From Telopea speciosissima (taxonomy: Eukaryota > Streptophyta > Magnoliopsida > Proteales > Proteaceae): a stretch of 64,000 bases of DNA. Location: assembly GCF_018873765.1 (NCBI RefSeq), contig NC_057926.1:51203043-51267042 (forward strand), read 5' to 3'. Under the pieces are notes generated by a model. It was not told the DNA's origin and searched no databases. It saw nothing but the letters and a program-made list of their open reading frames with translations. Numbering within the stretch: position 1 is the stretch's first letter; every line of letters begins with the position of its first letter. Made by a program: the position numbers and the translations under genes. This document shows, piece by piece, positions 11,464 to 23,879 of this stretch.

Positions 11464-12299
11464 GATGTCAACACTGCTCATTTGTGTTGTTCTAATAAAA
11501 TGATTTTAAATTTAAAATCAATGATGTATGTTGTCCAAGTGGGAGATTACAGTGCATCCTTTTTTTGTCGTGGCCTAACATATTCCTTATTTTGGTTTTC
11601 AAATCAATTTAGTAAAGTGTTTAACTATTGTTGGGAGTAAGTCTGTTCAGTCCAATATTGGGAAGTGATCCAATATTGGGTTATTGGGTTTTATTTGACC
11701 CACCTTAATTAGTATGCATATTTATGGATGACTGTGGACCTAATTATAATATTGTTTATTGGAGTAATATACACCCTAATCAAAACATCTTGGTAACAAA
11801 TGAGACTTTAAACATCCAATTGTGCAGATCATCACATATGAGAAGATATAGGACTAATCACGTCAAAAAGCGTGTAACCTTACCGACTTGGACAATATAG
11901 TATAAAAGTGTGGTATAAAAATTACATGCAGTAGTGATCAATATACCAATTTCTAAATTGCTCCAGGTTTGATCAGAAGAATTCAATTTGGAACTAATTC
12001 AAAATGTCTCATAAACAATAGGTGTCTACCCAAAACGCATTTGCTTCACCAAAAGAAGCCCATTAGGACTGGTTCGAAATATAAAAAATCACTAGCATAA
12101 GTCTTCAATCTAAAAGAGGTAGTCTTCGATCAAAAGGAGGCATTACTCAAGAATAAAGTGCATTTAGTATAAAAAAATACATGAGTTACAAAAGAAGGTG
12201 AATACACCACGATGCCTTAGTTATAGAAAAAGACACAGAAAAAATAATCAAATGTATCCACATAATAAATAAATGGCCATAACTTGAATAATGCTTAAA
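11464..12299. other. Intergenic stretch without recognised gene
   Basis: This is AT-rich sequence with no credible ORF. A segment near 11630-11705 (AATATTGGGAAGTGATCCAATATTGGG type) resembles, inverted, sequence at about 25858-25925 downstream of locus D, so it belongs to the shared flank material of the array. Confidence 0.6.
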
Positions 12300-12822
12300 T
12301 ATAATCAAGACTAAAATAAACAAAGTGTCTCCCTACGACATTCTTGGAAAGTTGGCTTTCAGTGCAGTGATTTATCATATCTGGTAGGAAAGAAACAAAA
12401 GAAGACAAACATCCTCCTCTCATACCATTGAGGAGAGCTGGGACACAATCTCTTTTGAGATTAGAAATAAAATTCTTCATAATTGTGTTGCCTGCACTGA
12501 CACTCAAAGGGATAGGCATCTTGCCGCTTTGTCGGACCTCTCCATTTTTCTCCCCACCCCCTAGTTTTGTTGTATCATAAACATCTTTTTTTATGGTTGT
12601 TTTTACCCCTCCCCTATTTTGGTGCATCCCCCATTTTTGCAAGTTGCTTTGGTCCCCCCCCCCCTTTTTTTCTTGGGCCCTATTAAGCTGTACGTGGCTT
12701 CATTATGTGTTGATTTGCTTGGGTCTTTTCTCTTAGTTAACCTTCTTGGCTCTTGCCCTGTGTTTCTTTTCCTTTTTTTAATACATATATTTTATTCACC
12801 CAAAAATTTAAAAAAAAAAAAA
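12300..12822 (+). mobile_element. LINE 3' fragment with poly-A tail
   Basis: On the plus strand the sequence translates to KLAFSAVIYHIW-stop-ERNKRR and continues to SFEIRNKI. This matches the pattern at the very end of plant L1-type ORF2 (the segment after the zinc-binding domain that contains YHIWxERN). An internal stop is present and the 5' part is missing. It ends in an A run at 12810-12822. The minus-strand ORF across 12295-12642 is only a shadow. Confidence 0.6.
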
Positions 12823-13516
12823 TGATATGAAATCAGTTGCAATCGATAACATCAATAGGAAAACTTTCACTAACAAAAAACATCTAAGAATTTAACTAAT
12901 CCCAAATTAATTACTTGCTCCGAATTGTTTTTTGGTATCAATCCCTTAATAGATTAACAATCATACTATCTATAGTAATGTGTTCTCTATGATTCTTGAA
13001 CTTTTTCTTATTTAAACAAGGAAACCCTTTAATCTGTTGACTTTAATTATATCTAAGCTCTCACCCAAAAAAAAAAATTATATCTAAGCTGATGGATTTG
13101 GGATATCTTTAATCACAATTTGTTTTACTTACAAATAGGAATTAGTTTACTAATGTCCCAGATAATAATTTATAAAGAGTAATTCACTTTCTTCATGAAT
13201 CACTTGTTAACCACCCTACAATAATACTTTACTCATAAAGATGGGAAGAGAGTCGAGGACTGAGGAGGACTTCCAATGGCATTTCCTTGGGCAATGTCAG
13301 ACCTGTACCTTCAGTCATGTCCACAGGTTCATCAAAAGGTATCTGCAACACGAACCCATGAAGCAAGCGGGCAAGCATCATGTGCATGGTTTGAAGAGCA
13401 AACGAGATTCCCGGGCAAGATCTCCTACCCGACCCGAATGGAATCAATTCAAAATTCTTACCCAAGACATCCACATCTACATGGCTTGTTAGAAATCTTT
13501 CTGGATTAAATTCCAA

Positions 13517-13703
13517 GGAGTTAACTCCTCTCAGGTTCCCTGCCCGATCAGGTTTGTAGATTCCTCTTATAAGGGGCCGAAAATGACGATCGCACCCCCT
13601 GCCCGAACACATTGATCTAGTGGGATGATGTCGTCATTTCTACCGTCCTGATGAGAGGAACCTATGAACCTGACCGAACAGGAACCTGAGAGGAGGAAAA
13701 TTC
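13517..13703. mobile_element. Mutator-type MITE (family M1) inside exon 2 of locus B
   Basis: This is a 187-bp foldback with ends GGAGTTAACTCCTCTCAGG and GAATTTTCCTCCTCTCAGG (read inward). A perfect 9-bp duplication AAATTCCAA lies at 13508-13516 and 13704-13712. Intact paralogues such as locus C show the unoccupied site. This is the clearest proof that family M1 moved as a Mutator-type element. Confidence 0.9.
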
Positions 13704-15686
13704 AAATTCCAATGGGTTTGCCCATATGTTGGGGTCTCGATGTATTTTCCAAGCATTCACTATCACTCTTGTCCCTGTTGGGATTCTAAAGCCACCAACC
13801 TTACAATCTTCTATGGCTTCATGGGGTAACAGAAGAGGAGCCACAGGGTATAGGCGGAGTGTTTCCTTAACAATTGCATGGAGATATGGAAGGTTAATAA
13901 TGTCTTTCTCATCCACATTCCTATCCTTGCCGACTTGCTTGTCTATTTCTTCTTGAGACTTTTTGAGCACTTGTTTATTGTTCAGTAGCAAAGAAAGAGC
14001 CCATGACAAGGATGTCGCGGTGGTGTCTGTGGCAGCTAAGATCAACATCTGCATAATAGAATAGTCGTTAATTATCATATTAGATAGGATTGTCTCTACA
14101 AATGTATTTCATGAGAGAGAGAGAGAGAGAAAATATTTTTCGCAAGCAATTCAAAAATATTCAGGACTGTATATATAATAGATGGGAAGTGGTTTTCTGT
14201 TGCGGAGTACTGTCGTACGCCACACTCTCATGTGTCTATTTCTCTCATCCTCAAAACACCGGAGGCAGAGGTTTCCTCAATAGAGTTCTTATTCCAAGAA
14301 TCTTGTAAGGAAAAAAGAAAGTTTTCAAGCTGTGTGGCCCCTACACTAGTGTGGGGACCAATGAGAGTGTATGAGGGCATTCAACATGAGTTATATTTTT
14401 CATTTCAAGGGGGATTGAGGAGGTAATTTTGCCCTAACTGTGTCTAGGCGCAAGCTTCGCACAGCCTGGCAACCTTCTTTTTCCTTGATTTATTTTATTA
14501 AGGAGAAGAAAGGATGTCAGGCCACGTAGTGTATTCTAGCACCTACCTGTGTCTATCTCTCTCCTCCCTTTAATGAAATAACGTAACTACCCCTTACTGT
14601 GAGAGAGAGAGATTGACACAGAGAATCATTAGTGTACACTACATAGCCTGGTAGGGAGCTCAATCTCATTTTTAAAATATGAAAACAAAAGATCAAAGTC
14701 CATGAATCTCTATGTCACATATGGTAATCAAATTCAACACTAGATAATAGAAGAGCTGATTCAAACATGATTTGAAAGGGATGGATGAGGAGGATAAAGA
14801 GAATGGAATCTCTCCACAAATGTGTCAGATGCCAACACCTCACATTATCTCTTGTAGATCTTGTTACCAGAGATAATTTTCTTTGAATTTTGCTATTTTA
14901 CTGATTAAAATGAAAGAAAAACAATAATTAAACAAAAGGAAATATATAAATCCATGCATAGTCAGTTCCGACTAATCTCTCTATCCTGCTTAGAAAAATA
15001 AAGTTGTATACATTCATTACCATCTATTGGTTTTAATATAATTAAGGATAGATGCTTGATATAAAGAACAACAATTGGTATTAGAGTCAAGATCACACAT
15101 GACCAGCATAGCAAATCTCACTAGGATTAAAATGGTAAAAAAGGAAAATATCTACCATTTTTGAATCACTTTTACAGTAGTAGTGGCCTTGACAACAGTA
15201 TCACTACTACGGTGGTAACCTTGAAATTGAGAATCCTCCTCAAAGATCGTCAACATCAAATCCATGAAGTCTTGCCCGCCATCACCATGATCATCAGCCT
15301 TCTCTGCAGATGCTCTTGAAGCCAGCTCTCAGCAATCACATCCAACTCCCTGGCGATCCTCTTCATAGCCCTAATTTCCACCCCTCTGAAATCCATACAT
15401 TTAAGAAAAGGAATGGCATCTGATGCAACTGAGACCCCAACGTATTTAAAGAACTCAATTATAGTCTTTTGGATCCTTTGGATCTCTTCGTTGTACACTT
15501 GTGCTCCTCTCCCACTTCAACCACACTAAAGTAACGTTTTCCAACAACCATCTTGAGAACCACATTCATGGTTAAATAACGAAACAATTGATTTAATTCA
15601 ACCTTAATTTGATTCCTATTGTTCTTCACCCAAATCCCATGTAAGGCTTTCATACAATTATGAATCTCTCCATATTTGATGTGTTT

Positions 15687-15873
15687 ATTTTGGTTTTCCT
15701 TTTGGGGCTTTGGTTTCAGGTTGCTTTGGAGTGGCGAGAGGATTTCTTGTATCCTTGGGCAGGGGTAAGGCGGGTCAAGTCCCCCCCATTCTACTTTGCT
15801 TTAATGAGGATTTCTAATAAAGTTTAGGGACTTTCCCGCCGGATCCCAGATAATCTTCGAGTTAAAAAAAAGG
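15687..15873 (+). mobile_element. LINE 3' end inserted in exon 1 of locus B
   Basis: This short insert ends in GAGTTAAAAAAAA and carries GGGGTAAGGCGGGT and a TTTAATGAGG...AATAAAG tail. The same tail is found at about 25340-25536, 27005-27196 and at the end of the longer LINE fragment 47690-48373. The flanking target repeat is short (GTTT or slightly longer). Confidence 0.7.
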
Positions 15874-16051
15874 GTTTGAGTGATTCAAGCCTACGGTTGG
15901 AGAGTAGCTCCAGCACTAACAACTTACGTATCTCACGCCAATAGGATCCATAGGGTGCTAACCCTATCATTGCGTAATCATATGACAAGTAATTAGTAGA
16001 AGCAGTTCTTGAACGGCTTGCGAGGGCCTTATCGTTTGTAGTGAAGCAGTC

Positions 16052-16778
16052 TGATGAACCACAAATCATCCCAACCTATCAGAAGATACCACGCGTCCTA
16101 GAACAGCGGGAGATCACCCGGACACCGATCGCATGAGATCCACTGGGGGGCCACCCACACTTGGGCGCCACCCACTAGGGCGTCACCCACACTTGGGTGT
16201 CATCCCCCTTGGGCCAATGTTGACTTGTACATCCTTCCCCCTCAGGCCTTATCCATTGAAGAGTTGGGACCTCGACAGGGTGCAAGTACGGGCTGGACTA
16301 CATGACCACCACGTCGCCAACAAGATACACACCACCACGAAGGCTCCGGGCCCTCACCTATCACTTGCGTAACCTAGATGGACTCAAGCACTAGGGACCC
16401 TATCTCCCACGTAGAAGGATCTATCCATCAAGAAGGACAACCCTACTGGGACACTAAGTCTCACGGGAAGACAACCAACCAGGGAGGAGCCCTGCTACTC
16501 AGGGACTCTATCCACACCATGGTTCACTCTTCCATCTACGAAGAAGACTCCACATCAACTAGGGACTCTCCACTCTGCCATGCACCGCTATAAAAGAGGA
16601 GGTATCTCACACCCTCAACCCATCTTGAATAATCTCTATTCATCTGTTTGCTCAGGAGATCTCACTCTGGCATCGGAGAGCCCTAAGCCGAAACCACACC
16701 GGTTCTCTCTGGTGACCCCTTGATCCTTTTGCAGGTGACGGCACTCGCAGGATCGCTCGACGATTTCTTGATGCAACA
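16052..16778. mobile_element. Solo LTR inside exon 1 of locus B
   Basis: This 727-bp unit begins TGATGAACC and ends GATGCAACA, with a perfect 5-bp target duplication CAGTC at 16047-16051 and 16779-16783. It contains a TATAAAAG motif near 16590. There are no internal coding parts, so it is a solo LTR left by recombination. The superfamily is not certain (Copia or Ty3). A shorter relative with the same 3' end is at 50682-51173. Confidence 0.85.
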
Positions 16779-17070
16779 CAGTCCTTGGCCAATTCCCAGT
16801 TGCTGATGGCTGGTCTGTGCTTCTCAGCCATGGAAGCAAGCGTTTGGAAAAGAGGCTGAGGAGTTGTTAGTTGAAGGAGGTGGCCGATTATGGGCCATGC
16901 TCCGGGTGGTTCTGGTGCCTCCCCTGCCTTTGCGACGATCCATAGATGGTTGAACTTGAAGACTAGTAGAACCAATCACCCAATAGCTAAGGATAGGAAC
17001 TGGAGGAGCAAATCCATGATTTGTTTTCAGTCTCAGATTGTTAAGGATAAGATGAAGAATAGCATCCGTT

Positions 17071-17080
17071 CTATATTTAA
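17071..17080 (-). promoter_or_regulatory. TATA-like box of locus B
   Basis: The minus strand reads TTAAATATAG about 55 bp before the former ATG. The same box sits upstream of locus D, where it is triplicated; in locus E it has been lost. Confidence 0.4.
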
Positions 17081-17115
17081 GATTGCAAACCACTGCAGAC
17101 ATGCAGAGTTGACAT

Positions 17116-17512
17116 AGCAGCCAAGGAAATGGAATAATCACTTCCCCTTTGGATTCTTAAATATACTCTTAAGTTTTAATATTTTCTAAATGAATCTCTA
17201 AGACTCCATTTCTAGAAAGAGCATTCCAGATTGTTATCCTCTCAAGTGTAGTGCACAGCCTAGTGCACTGTACTTGAGAATCCAACTATCCACCCAACAC
17301 TTGAGGATGGGGGTGTCAATTCCAGGCTAGGCCCGGTTAAAGCCCGGCCCGGCCCATCCCGTTTACTAAACATGTCGGGCTTAAGCCTGACACGTTTAGT
17401 AAGCGGGCGATCCCAGTGTGTGGTTTTAGCCTGCCAGACATCCGACCAAACCGATTGATTCTAGGCCCAACCTAATCCGTCCGGTTACAACCCGACCTAG
17501 CACGACGCTGTT
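17116..17512. repeat. Repeat remnants upstream of locus B
   Basis: The part 17116-17230 is a decayed copy of MITE family M3. The part 17240-17305 is half of the CCTCTCAAGTG foldback also seen at 21373-21522. The part from about 17306 starts GGGGGTGTCAATTCC and is rich in GGCCCGG, a dispersed repeat type similar in character to 23447-23826. The 3' flank of locus C begins after it. Confidence 0.5.
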
Positions 17513-17864
17513 AATCTATTGACTTTATATCAAAGCTGATGGGTTTGGGATATCTTGAATCACAATTTTTTTTGGTTTTTTGGTAAAGATTTAATCACAA
17601 TTTGATTTGCTTAGAAATAGTAATTAATTTACTACTGTCCCAGAAAATAAAGTCCCCATTACCCTTTTTTAATGATCAAAGATACCTCAAACCGATCATA
17701 TAACCATCAAAGATAAATAAAATCATAATGTTTATACACACAGAGCAGAAAAGAGAATCTTCATGAACCAGATAGAAAGAACAAAAGAAAAAAAATACAG
17801 CATTGGTGGAGACTGGAGAGACTTCACTTTCTTCATGAATTAACCACCCTGCAATATTAATACT

Positions 17865-20602
17865 TTACTCATAAAGATGGGAAGAGAGTCGAAGACTGAG
17901 GAGGACTTCCAATGGCATTTCCTTGGACAATGTCAGACCTGTACCTTCAGTCATGTCCACGGGTTCATCAAAAGGTGTCTTCAACTCGAACCCATGAAGC
18001 AAGCGTGCAAGCATCATGTGCATGGTTTGAAGGGCCAGTGAGATTCCCGGGCAAGATCTCCTACCCGACCCGAAGGGAATCAATTCAAAATTCTTACCCA
18101 CGACATCCACATGTGCATGGTTTGTTAGAAATCTTTCTGGATTAAATTGCAATGGGTTTTCCCATATGTTGGGATCTCGATGTATTTTCCAAACATTCAC
18201 TAGCAATCGTGTACCTGCTGGGATTCTAAAACCACCAACATTACAATCTTCTATGGCTTCATGGGGTAACATGAGAGGAGCCACAGGGTATAGGCGGAGT
18301 GTTTCCTTAACAATTGCATGGAGATATGGAAGGTTATTAATGTCTTTCTCATCCACATTCCTATCCTTGCCCACATGCTTGTCTATTTCTTCTTGAGCCT
18401 TTTTGAGCACTTGTTTATTGTTTAGTAGCAAAGAAAGAGCCCATGACAATTCTAGGATGTCGCGGTGGTGTCTGTGGCAGCTAAGATCAACGTCTGCGCG
18501 CATAATAAAATATTCGTGAATTATTATAAAAAATGTATCATCCGTATATACATGGGGCCAATGAGAGTGTACAGAGGGCATTCAACAGGAGTGGGATTTT
18601 TAATTTCAAGGAGAGGGGGGTTGTCATTTCGCCCTTCTTGTGTCTAGAATCTACATGCGAGCTCCATGCAGCATGACACCTTTTTCCCTAATTTATTTTT
18701 ATAAGGGAGAAAGAATGATGCCGGTGTACCTCCCTGTGTTTATCTCTTTTCTCCCTTCAATGAAATGACATACCTATACCCCATATTGTGAGAAGAGAGA
18801 GACATAGAAGCATTAGCGTACACTACGTAGCCTGACATGGAACTCAATCCTAATTTAAAAATATTAAAATAAAACATCAAAGTCAATGAATTTCAATGTC
18901 AGATATGGCAATCAAATTCAATACTTTATAATAGAAAAGCTTATACCAACATGATTTGACTCTATCACAAGGAAATATTAGCACGAAGAAGTAGGGGTGT
19001 CAACCGATTGATCTTGGTTGGGACTTAATTGTTCCCTACACAACCGGGGATCAAAATCAAGACCAATATGTAAACATTATATCAATTAATTATGGGCCTA
19101 ATATATTGGTCTCAGGCCAAACCAAGGAGGAGAAGCTAGCTAGAGTTCTCAAGATGGAAGGAATGGATGAGAAGGACAAAGAGAATGGATCCTCTATACG
19201 TATGTTTATCTACACGTACGTGTCAAGTGCCAACACTTGATATAATCTCTTGTAAATATTGCTACAAGAGATAATTTTCTTTGAATTTTTCTATTTTACA
19301 GATTAAATAAAAGAAAAAATAATTACAAAAATAAGAAGATATATAAATCCATGCATAGTCAACTCCGACTATTCTTCCTATCTTAAATAAAAATAAAATA
19401 AAATTACATCTTTACTACCACCAATTTGTTTTAATATGGTGACAAACGTTTTTTAATCAAAAAAGTTAAGACTAATATTTGATTTTATTGTAACGATAAA
19501 TGTTTGATTCAAAAGAACAATAATTAGTATCAGAGCAAAGTTCCCAGGTGATCACTGTAGTAGATCTCACTAGGATTGGAATGGTTTAAAGGAAAATATC
19601 TAACATCAAAAGTTCAAATTTTTTTTTTGAATCAACTCTTACCGTAGTAGTGGCCTTGACAACAGTATCACGGTGGTAACCGTGGAATTGAGAATCCTCC
19701 TCAAGGATCGTCAACATCACATCCATGAAATCTCGCCCACCATCACCATGATCATCAGCCTTCTCTGCAAATTGCCTCTTCTGTCGATGCTCTTGCAGCC
19801 AGCTCTCAGCAATCACATCCAACTCCTTGGCGATCCTCTTTATAGCCCTAATTTCCAACCCTTTGAAATCCATCCATTTAAGAAAAGGAATGGCATCTGA
19901 TGCAACTGAGACCCCAGCGTATTTAAAGAACTCAATTATAGTCTTTTGGATCTCTTTATTGTACTCCTTTCCCACTTCAACCACACTAAAGTAACGTTTT
20001 CCAACAACCATCTTGAGAACAACATTCATGGTTAAATAACGAAACAATTGATTCATTTCAACCTTAATTTGATTCTTGTTGTTCTTCACCCAAAGCCCAT
20101 GTAAGTCTTTCATACAATTATCAATCTCTCCATATTTGATATGTTTGAGTGATTCAAGCCTGCGGTTGGAGAGTAGCTCCAGCACAAACAACTTACGTAT
20201 CTCGCGCCAATAGGATCCATAGGGTGTAAGCGCTATCATTGCGTAATCATAAGACAAGTAGTCACCAAAAACACTTCTTGGACGGCTTGCAAGGGTCTTA
20301 TCGTTGGTAGTGAAGCACTCCTTGGCTAATTCCCAGTTACTGATTACAAGTGTTCGATGAACACCAAATCGGACAATAAAGGCTGGTCCGTGCTTCTCAG
20401 CCATGGTAGCAAGCGTTCGAAAGAGAGACTGAGAAGTTGATAGTTCACGGAGGTGGCCGATTATGGGCCATGCTCCGGGTGGCTCTGGTGCCTCCCCTGC
20501 CTTATTACCCTTTGTGACCATGACGACCCATAGATGGTTGAAGAAGACAATTAAAGCCAATAACCCAACAAATATGGATAGGAACTGGAGGAGCAAATCC
20601 AT
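17865..20602 (-). pseudogene. CYP82-family cytochrome P450, locus C (5-nt frameshift)
   Basis: Exon 1 (20602-19643, 320 codons) is fully open. It has the anchor MDLLLQFLSIFVGLLALIVFF, the hinge GEAPEPPGAWPIIGHL, ECFTTNDKTLASRPRS and ELLSNRRLESLKH, and ends with KATTT at donor ACG|GTAAGAG. Exon 2 (18493-17865) opens [13 protein letters not shown] but then holds five extra bases at about 18449-18453 compared with locus B. This puts [22 protein letters not shown] and PFGSGRRSCPG in another frame. Without those five bases exon 2 would be 624 nt and the protein about 527 residues. Everything else is intact, so this is a very young pseudogene, a null allele, or an assembly error. A TATA box (CTATATAATGG) lies about 55 bp upstream. 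Confidence 0.85.
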
Positions 20603-20984
20603 GATTTGATTTGCTTTCAGTCTCAGATTGTAAAACAGAAATGAAGAGAGCATCCATTATATAGCTATGGGCTATGGCCATTGCAGGATTGTTCTTGCTA
20701 CATGTACGTGGCTGAACCTTAACAAACCACGTTTATTTTTTATTATTTAATGTTAAAAAATAATATGACAAAAACTTAATGAAAACGTAATCTAGGTATT
20801 CAACTTTGAATAACCTACGTACCAGTTTTTCCATTTATAAAGGGAGGAGGTATATTAATAAAAATAAAAAGGGCGAGTGATTACCTCTCACATTTACTTA
20901 CACGATATGTACAAATGATTCATTCTAGCTCACTTCCTGATGCGTAGAGAACAAAGAAAGGTTATGCAGAAGGTTCCAAATTTC

Positions 20985-21165
20985 CAATTCGACACCTCTA
21001 CTTCCGCCTGCCCCTACTGTCTTGTGTGCCTCATACACAAGCAAGGCAGAATGTACCGCCTTACCCCTGCCCGAGCGCCTTGCTTGAGCGGGGGTAAGGC
21101 GATACTTTCCACCGCGCTTGTGTGTGAGGACACACGGCAGTACCGGGTAGGTGAAAATAGAGGAG
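20985..21165. mobile_element. Foldback element, MITE-like
   Basis: The inverted arms contain TACACAAGC and GCTTGTGTG, with an inner pair CCGCCTTACCCC/GGGGTAAGGCG. The ends are approximate and no target duplication was identified. Confidence 0.5.
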
Positions 21166-21372
21166 TCGGATCCCCAAACTTCAGGTACAAAAATTATTAG
21201 TCAATTGTGTCATACGAAACAACTGACGTAATTAGGCAAGGGGTTTTGCAATCCCATATTGGCATGAGGCACGAGGGTAGGTTCTATATATTTATTTTTT
21301 AATTGTTGTCTTATTTGACACTTGCAAATTCTATTTTAGGTTGACACTTTACATGTTAACAAAGTGGGAAAT

Positions 21373-21522
21373 TAATCCTCTCAAGTGCAGCCCACTGCAC
21401 TGTACTTAAGAATCCAATCGTTCACCCAACTCTTAAGATAAAAAGACACATACCATTGCGGCACTGCCATGTTTTTAGGATTGGATTCTTAAGTGTGGTG
21501 CACTGGTACTTGAGAGGATGAA
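21373..21522. mobile_element. Foldback element, MITE-like
   Basis: The left arm is ATCCTCTCAAGTGCAG...TACTTAAGAATCCAATC, and the right arm is its approximate complement ending ACTTGAGAGGAT. Halves of the same unit are at about 17240 and 38043. Confidence 0.55.
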
Positions 21523-22714
21523 AATCCTAATAAGGTGCCATGGGTTTTATCTGTCCACAAAATTAGGCCCTTTCTAAACTGTCTTGCATAAAAACCGCTT
21601 CTTGGAATGTAGACTAGAAAACATATCTCCTAAAAAAATGATATGAGTCTTGGACAGCATGAACGACGTCCCCTATGGCATCTAAATGGTTTACATAGTT
21701 GTATAACATGGAAGGGTAATGTAATAAATCAATTATTTGATATCTAGGAAATGGCTTGAATTAGTTACATATCAAATTTTAGACTCAATTAGAGTTACAT
21801 ACCCTTCCATGTTATTGGCATTCTCTACTATTTTCAATGGACTGAGCTTCAATTCCCTTTACCCATGAAGGAGGAATCCCTAACCATGGGCAGCAAAACC
21901 CTGTGATTGAAACTCGGAAGGTATTGATGACCATGAACAATAGAGTTTGGGAAATTAAAATGGCATATGAGTCAAATTAATATGGTCACATCACCAACAT
22001 AGAAGGAATCCTCCTAGGAATTCTTCCTTCTTTATGGCTTAGTTCATTTTCAATCATCTATTTATTTATAGGAAAAATGTACGCAATGTCGGAAGTACAT
22101 GCCCTTTTATAATCTTTATGCAGTACTCTTCTTTGATCATGTGGCTTTCCTTGTATACGTGTCATAATACAGTCCTCATATGTGTCCATTAGCTTGGCGT
22201 ATAAGATATAAACATACATCAGTAGGTTTGCTATAAAAAAAAGAGACATCCATCAGTAGGGTGGTGATATTTCCCCTTATTTTTAAATAGGTTTTAGCTT
22301 TTCAATGAATTTTCAAATCTTAATTTGTTTTTTTACTTCATTGACTCCATTTATGTTGAAACTTGAGATGTGATAAAGGTTGGTTTTTCCCATCAAGAAA
22401 TATTCAGTTCCATCCAACCCACCACCTCATAGATTTGTGTCATTTTGCTAAATTCTATTTAACAAAACAACTCATTTTTTAGGACAAAGTTTTCCTCTAC
22501 CCATAGAATTCACAAACCCTTTCTAGAGTTTTAGTATGTTCCCAAATACCCTCCCGATACCCATTCCCGTCATCTCCCACCGCATAGTAAATAGGATCCC
22601 ATTCACCGAGGATGATGGGAGGGAAACTCGGTCCTTTTTTTAATTGAAACTAAAGATGTTGTTCAACCATGAACAAATAAAAAACAAAGAGCTAGTAAAG
22701 AAACCTGATCAAGG

Positions 22715-22960
22715 TTCTAAGTATCATATCGGATTGTTCATATCATGCGATTTGTATCTGTTTTGCACCTTGTTGATCCCGATATTGTATTGATGGCACA
22801 GTACAAACAAGGGTAAAATGGTAAAAAATTCCATTTTTCAAAGAGAATCCGGGGCGAATTTGTTTGATACTGCTGATTCTTGCTGATATCGATCTGATAT
22901 TGTATTGGTTTCTGGGTTGACCGATACTCGTTCCGACACCGTGCACTAAAACCATGAACA
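22715..22960. repeat. Dispersed repeat, unclassified
   Basis: This sequence contains CCGATATTGTATTGATGGCAC and GATATCGATCTGATATTG-type motifs. A similar stretch is in the intron of locus F (about 42590-42825), and related GATCCGATCC-rich sequence is at 54170-54560. It has no coding content. Confidence 0.55.
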
Positions 22961-23446
22961 TGATGAGGTTCTCATTAAAAAGTCTACCAAATCTCAACAC
23001 TTTTTCTAACCAAAATAAAAGAATAAGTTAGGGGGAGAAGTAAATGAACTTCTATATTACATGAAGAGCCAATATATTATATAAGGGAGAGGGCACTCTC
23101 TAAGCAAGCAAACTACTCTACACCCTGTCACACAGATATTTTTATCATTATTTTTTTTCTTCTTAAAAGACAATAAAATAATCTATGTGATGAGGTATAG
23201 TGTACGCCTTTGGCTCAGAGAGCCTTTTGCCATTATATAATATGGGCAAAGTATAATTGGTTGGCACAAAAATCTGTCATGTGGTGTATCCGATGACATC
23301 CAATTTTTTGCGAGTATGTAAACACCTTGGAGTATTGTTCACACTTCATATTTCAGTGTGAAAGGAGATTACCATTTGACAAATAGAGCTTTGAAAATCT
23401 AAGACTAAGGGAAAGTATCTGATAGTGGTCGGAGAACTAATACATA

Positions 23447-23826
23447 TAGGGGTGTAAGTTTGGCCCTATTGGCCTAAGCCTGGCTTGAGCCCAAATAGGG
23501 CATGGGCTGAGATACCCTGGCCCTAAGGGTGGATCAAGGATAGGAATTTCTGGCCCTAATTCAGGGCCAGGTCGGACAGTGTTGAGGCCTTTGGCTGAGC
23601 CTGACCTTATCTTCTTCTTCTTCCCAGTCGGGTCTAGCCCCTGCATTTCCCTTCCTCCTCCCCATGGTCGAGGCCAATCAGGGTCAGCCCTTCCTGATCC
23701 AGAGGACAAGTCAAGGTTGGAATTTTCAAGCCAAAAGTCAAGGTCGGGCCTCGGCCTAGCTAAGGGGACTCAGGGTTGTGCTGGTGTTTTAAAAAGCCTA
23801 GCCCAACCGACCCTATTGCAGCCCTA
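23447..23826. mobile_element. hAT-like MITE, copy 1
   Basis: The ends TAGGGGTGTAAG and TAGGGCTGCAAT (the right end read inward) form short terminal inverted repeats of the TAGGGGTG type common in plant hAT MITEs. The interior is rich in GGCCCTA/TAGGGCC. The copy in the duplicated block is at 29201-29589. The target duplication is not clean. Confidence 0.5.
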
Positions 23827-23879
23827 TGCATGGATATACATGGGGATGCATGTCAATAAATGTGGGAGTATACGATTGA

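Larger units (their letters stand above)
13229..17017 (-). pseudogene. CYP82-family cytochrome P450, locus B (multiply disrupted)
   Basis: Exon 1 starts at 17017 (MDLLLQFLSLAIG) but meets a TGA at codon 14. Further on it lacks about 13 codons of the FIVRFGVHRTLVI region, carries a solo LTR (16052-16778) and a LINE tail (about 15687-15873), and has a 7-nt insertion and a 16-nt deletion near 15488 and 15316. The donor is ACT|GTAAAA at 15176. Exon 2 is 14048-13229: it has [24 protein letters not shown] and PFGSGRRSCPG, and stops in the usual SSHLYE. It is interrupted by a MITE at 13517-13703. Removing the MITE and its 9-bp duplication leaves exactly 624 nt, the family length. The sequence is closest to locus C. 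It cannot make a P450. Confidence 0.9.

Noticed and set aside
12295-12642. 115-residue minus-strand ORF
   Set aside because: The plus strand carries a LINE C-terminal signature here, so the minus ORF is its shadow.
16133-16593. Plus-strand ORFs of 79 and 71 residues
   Set aside because: They lie inside the solo LTR at 16052-16778 and show no protein-family similarity.
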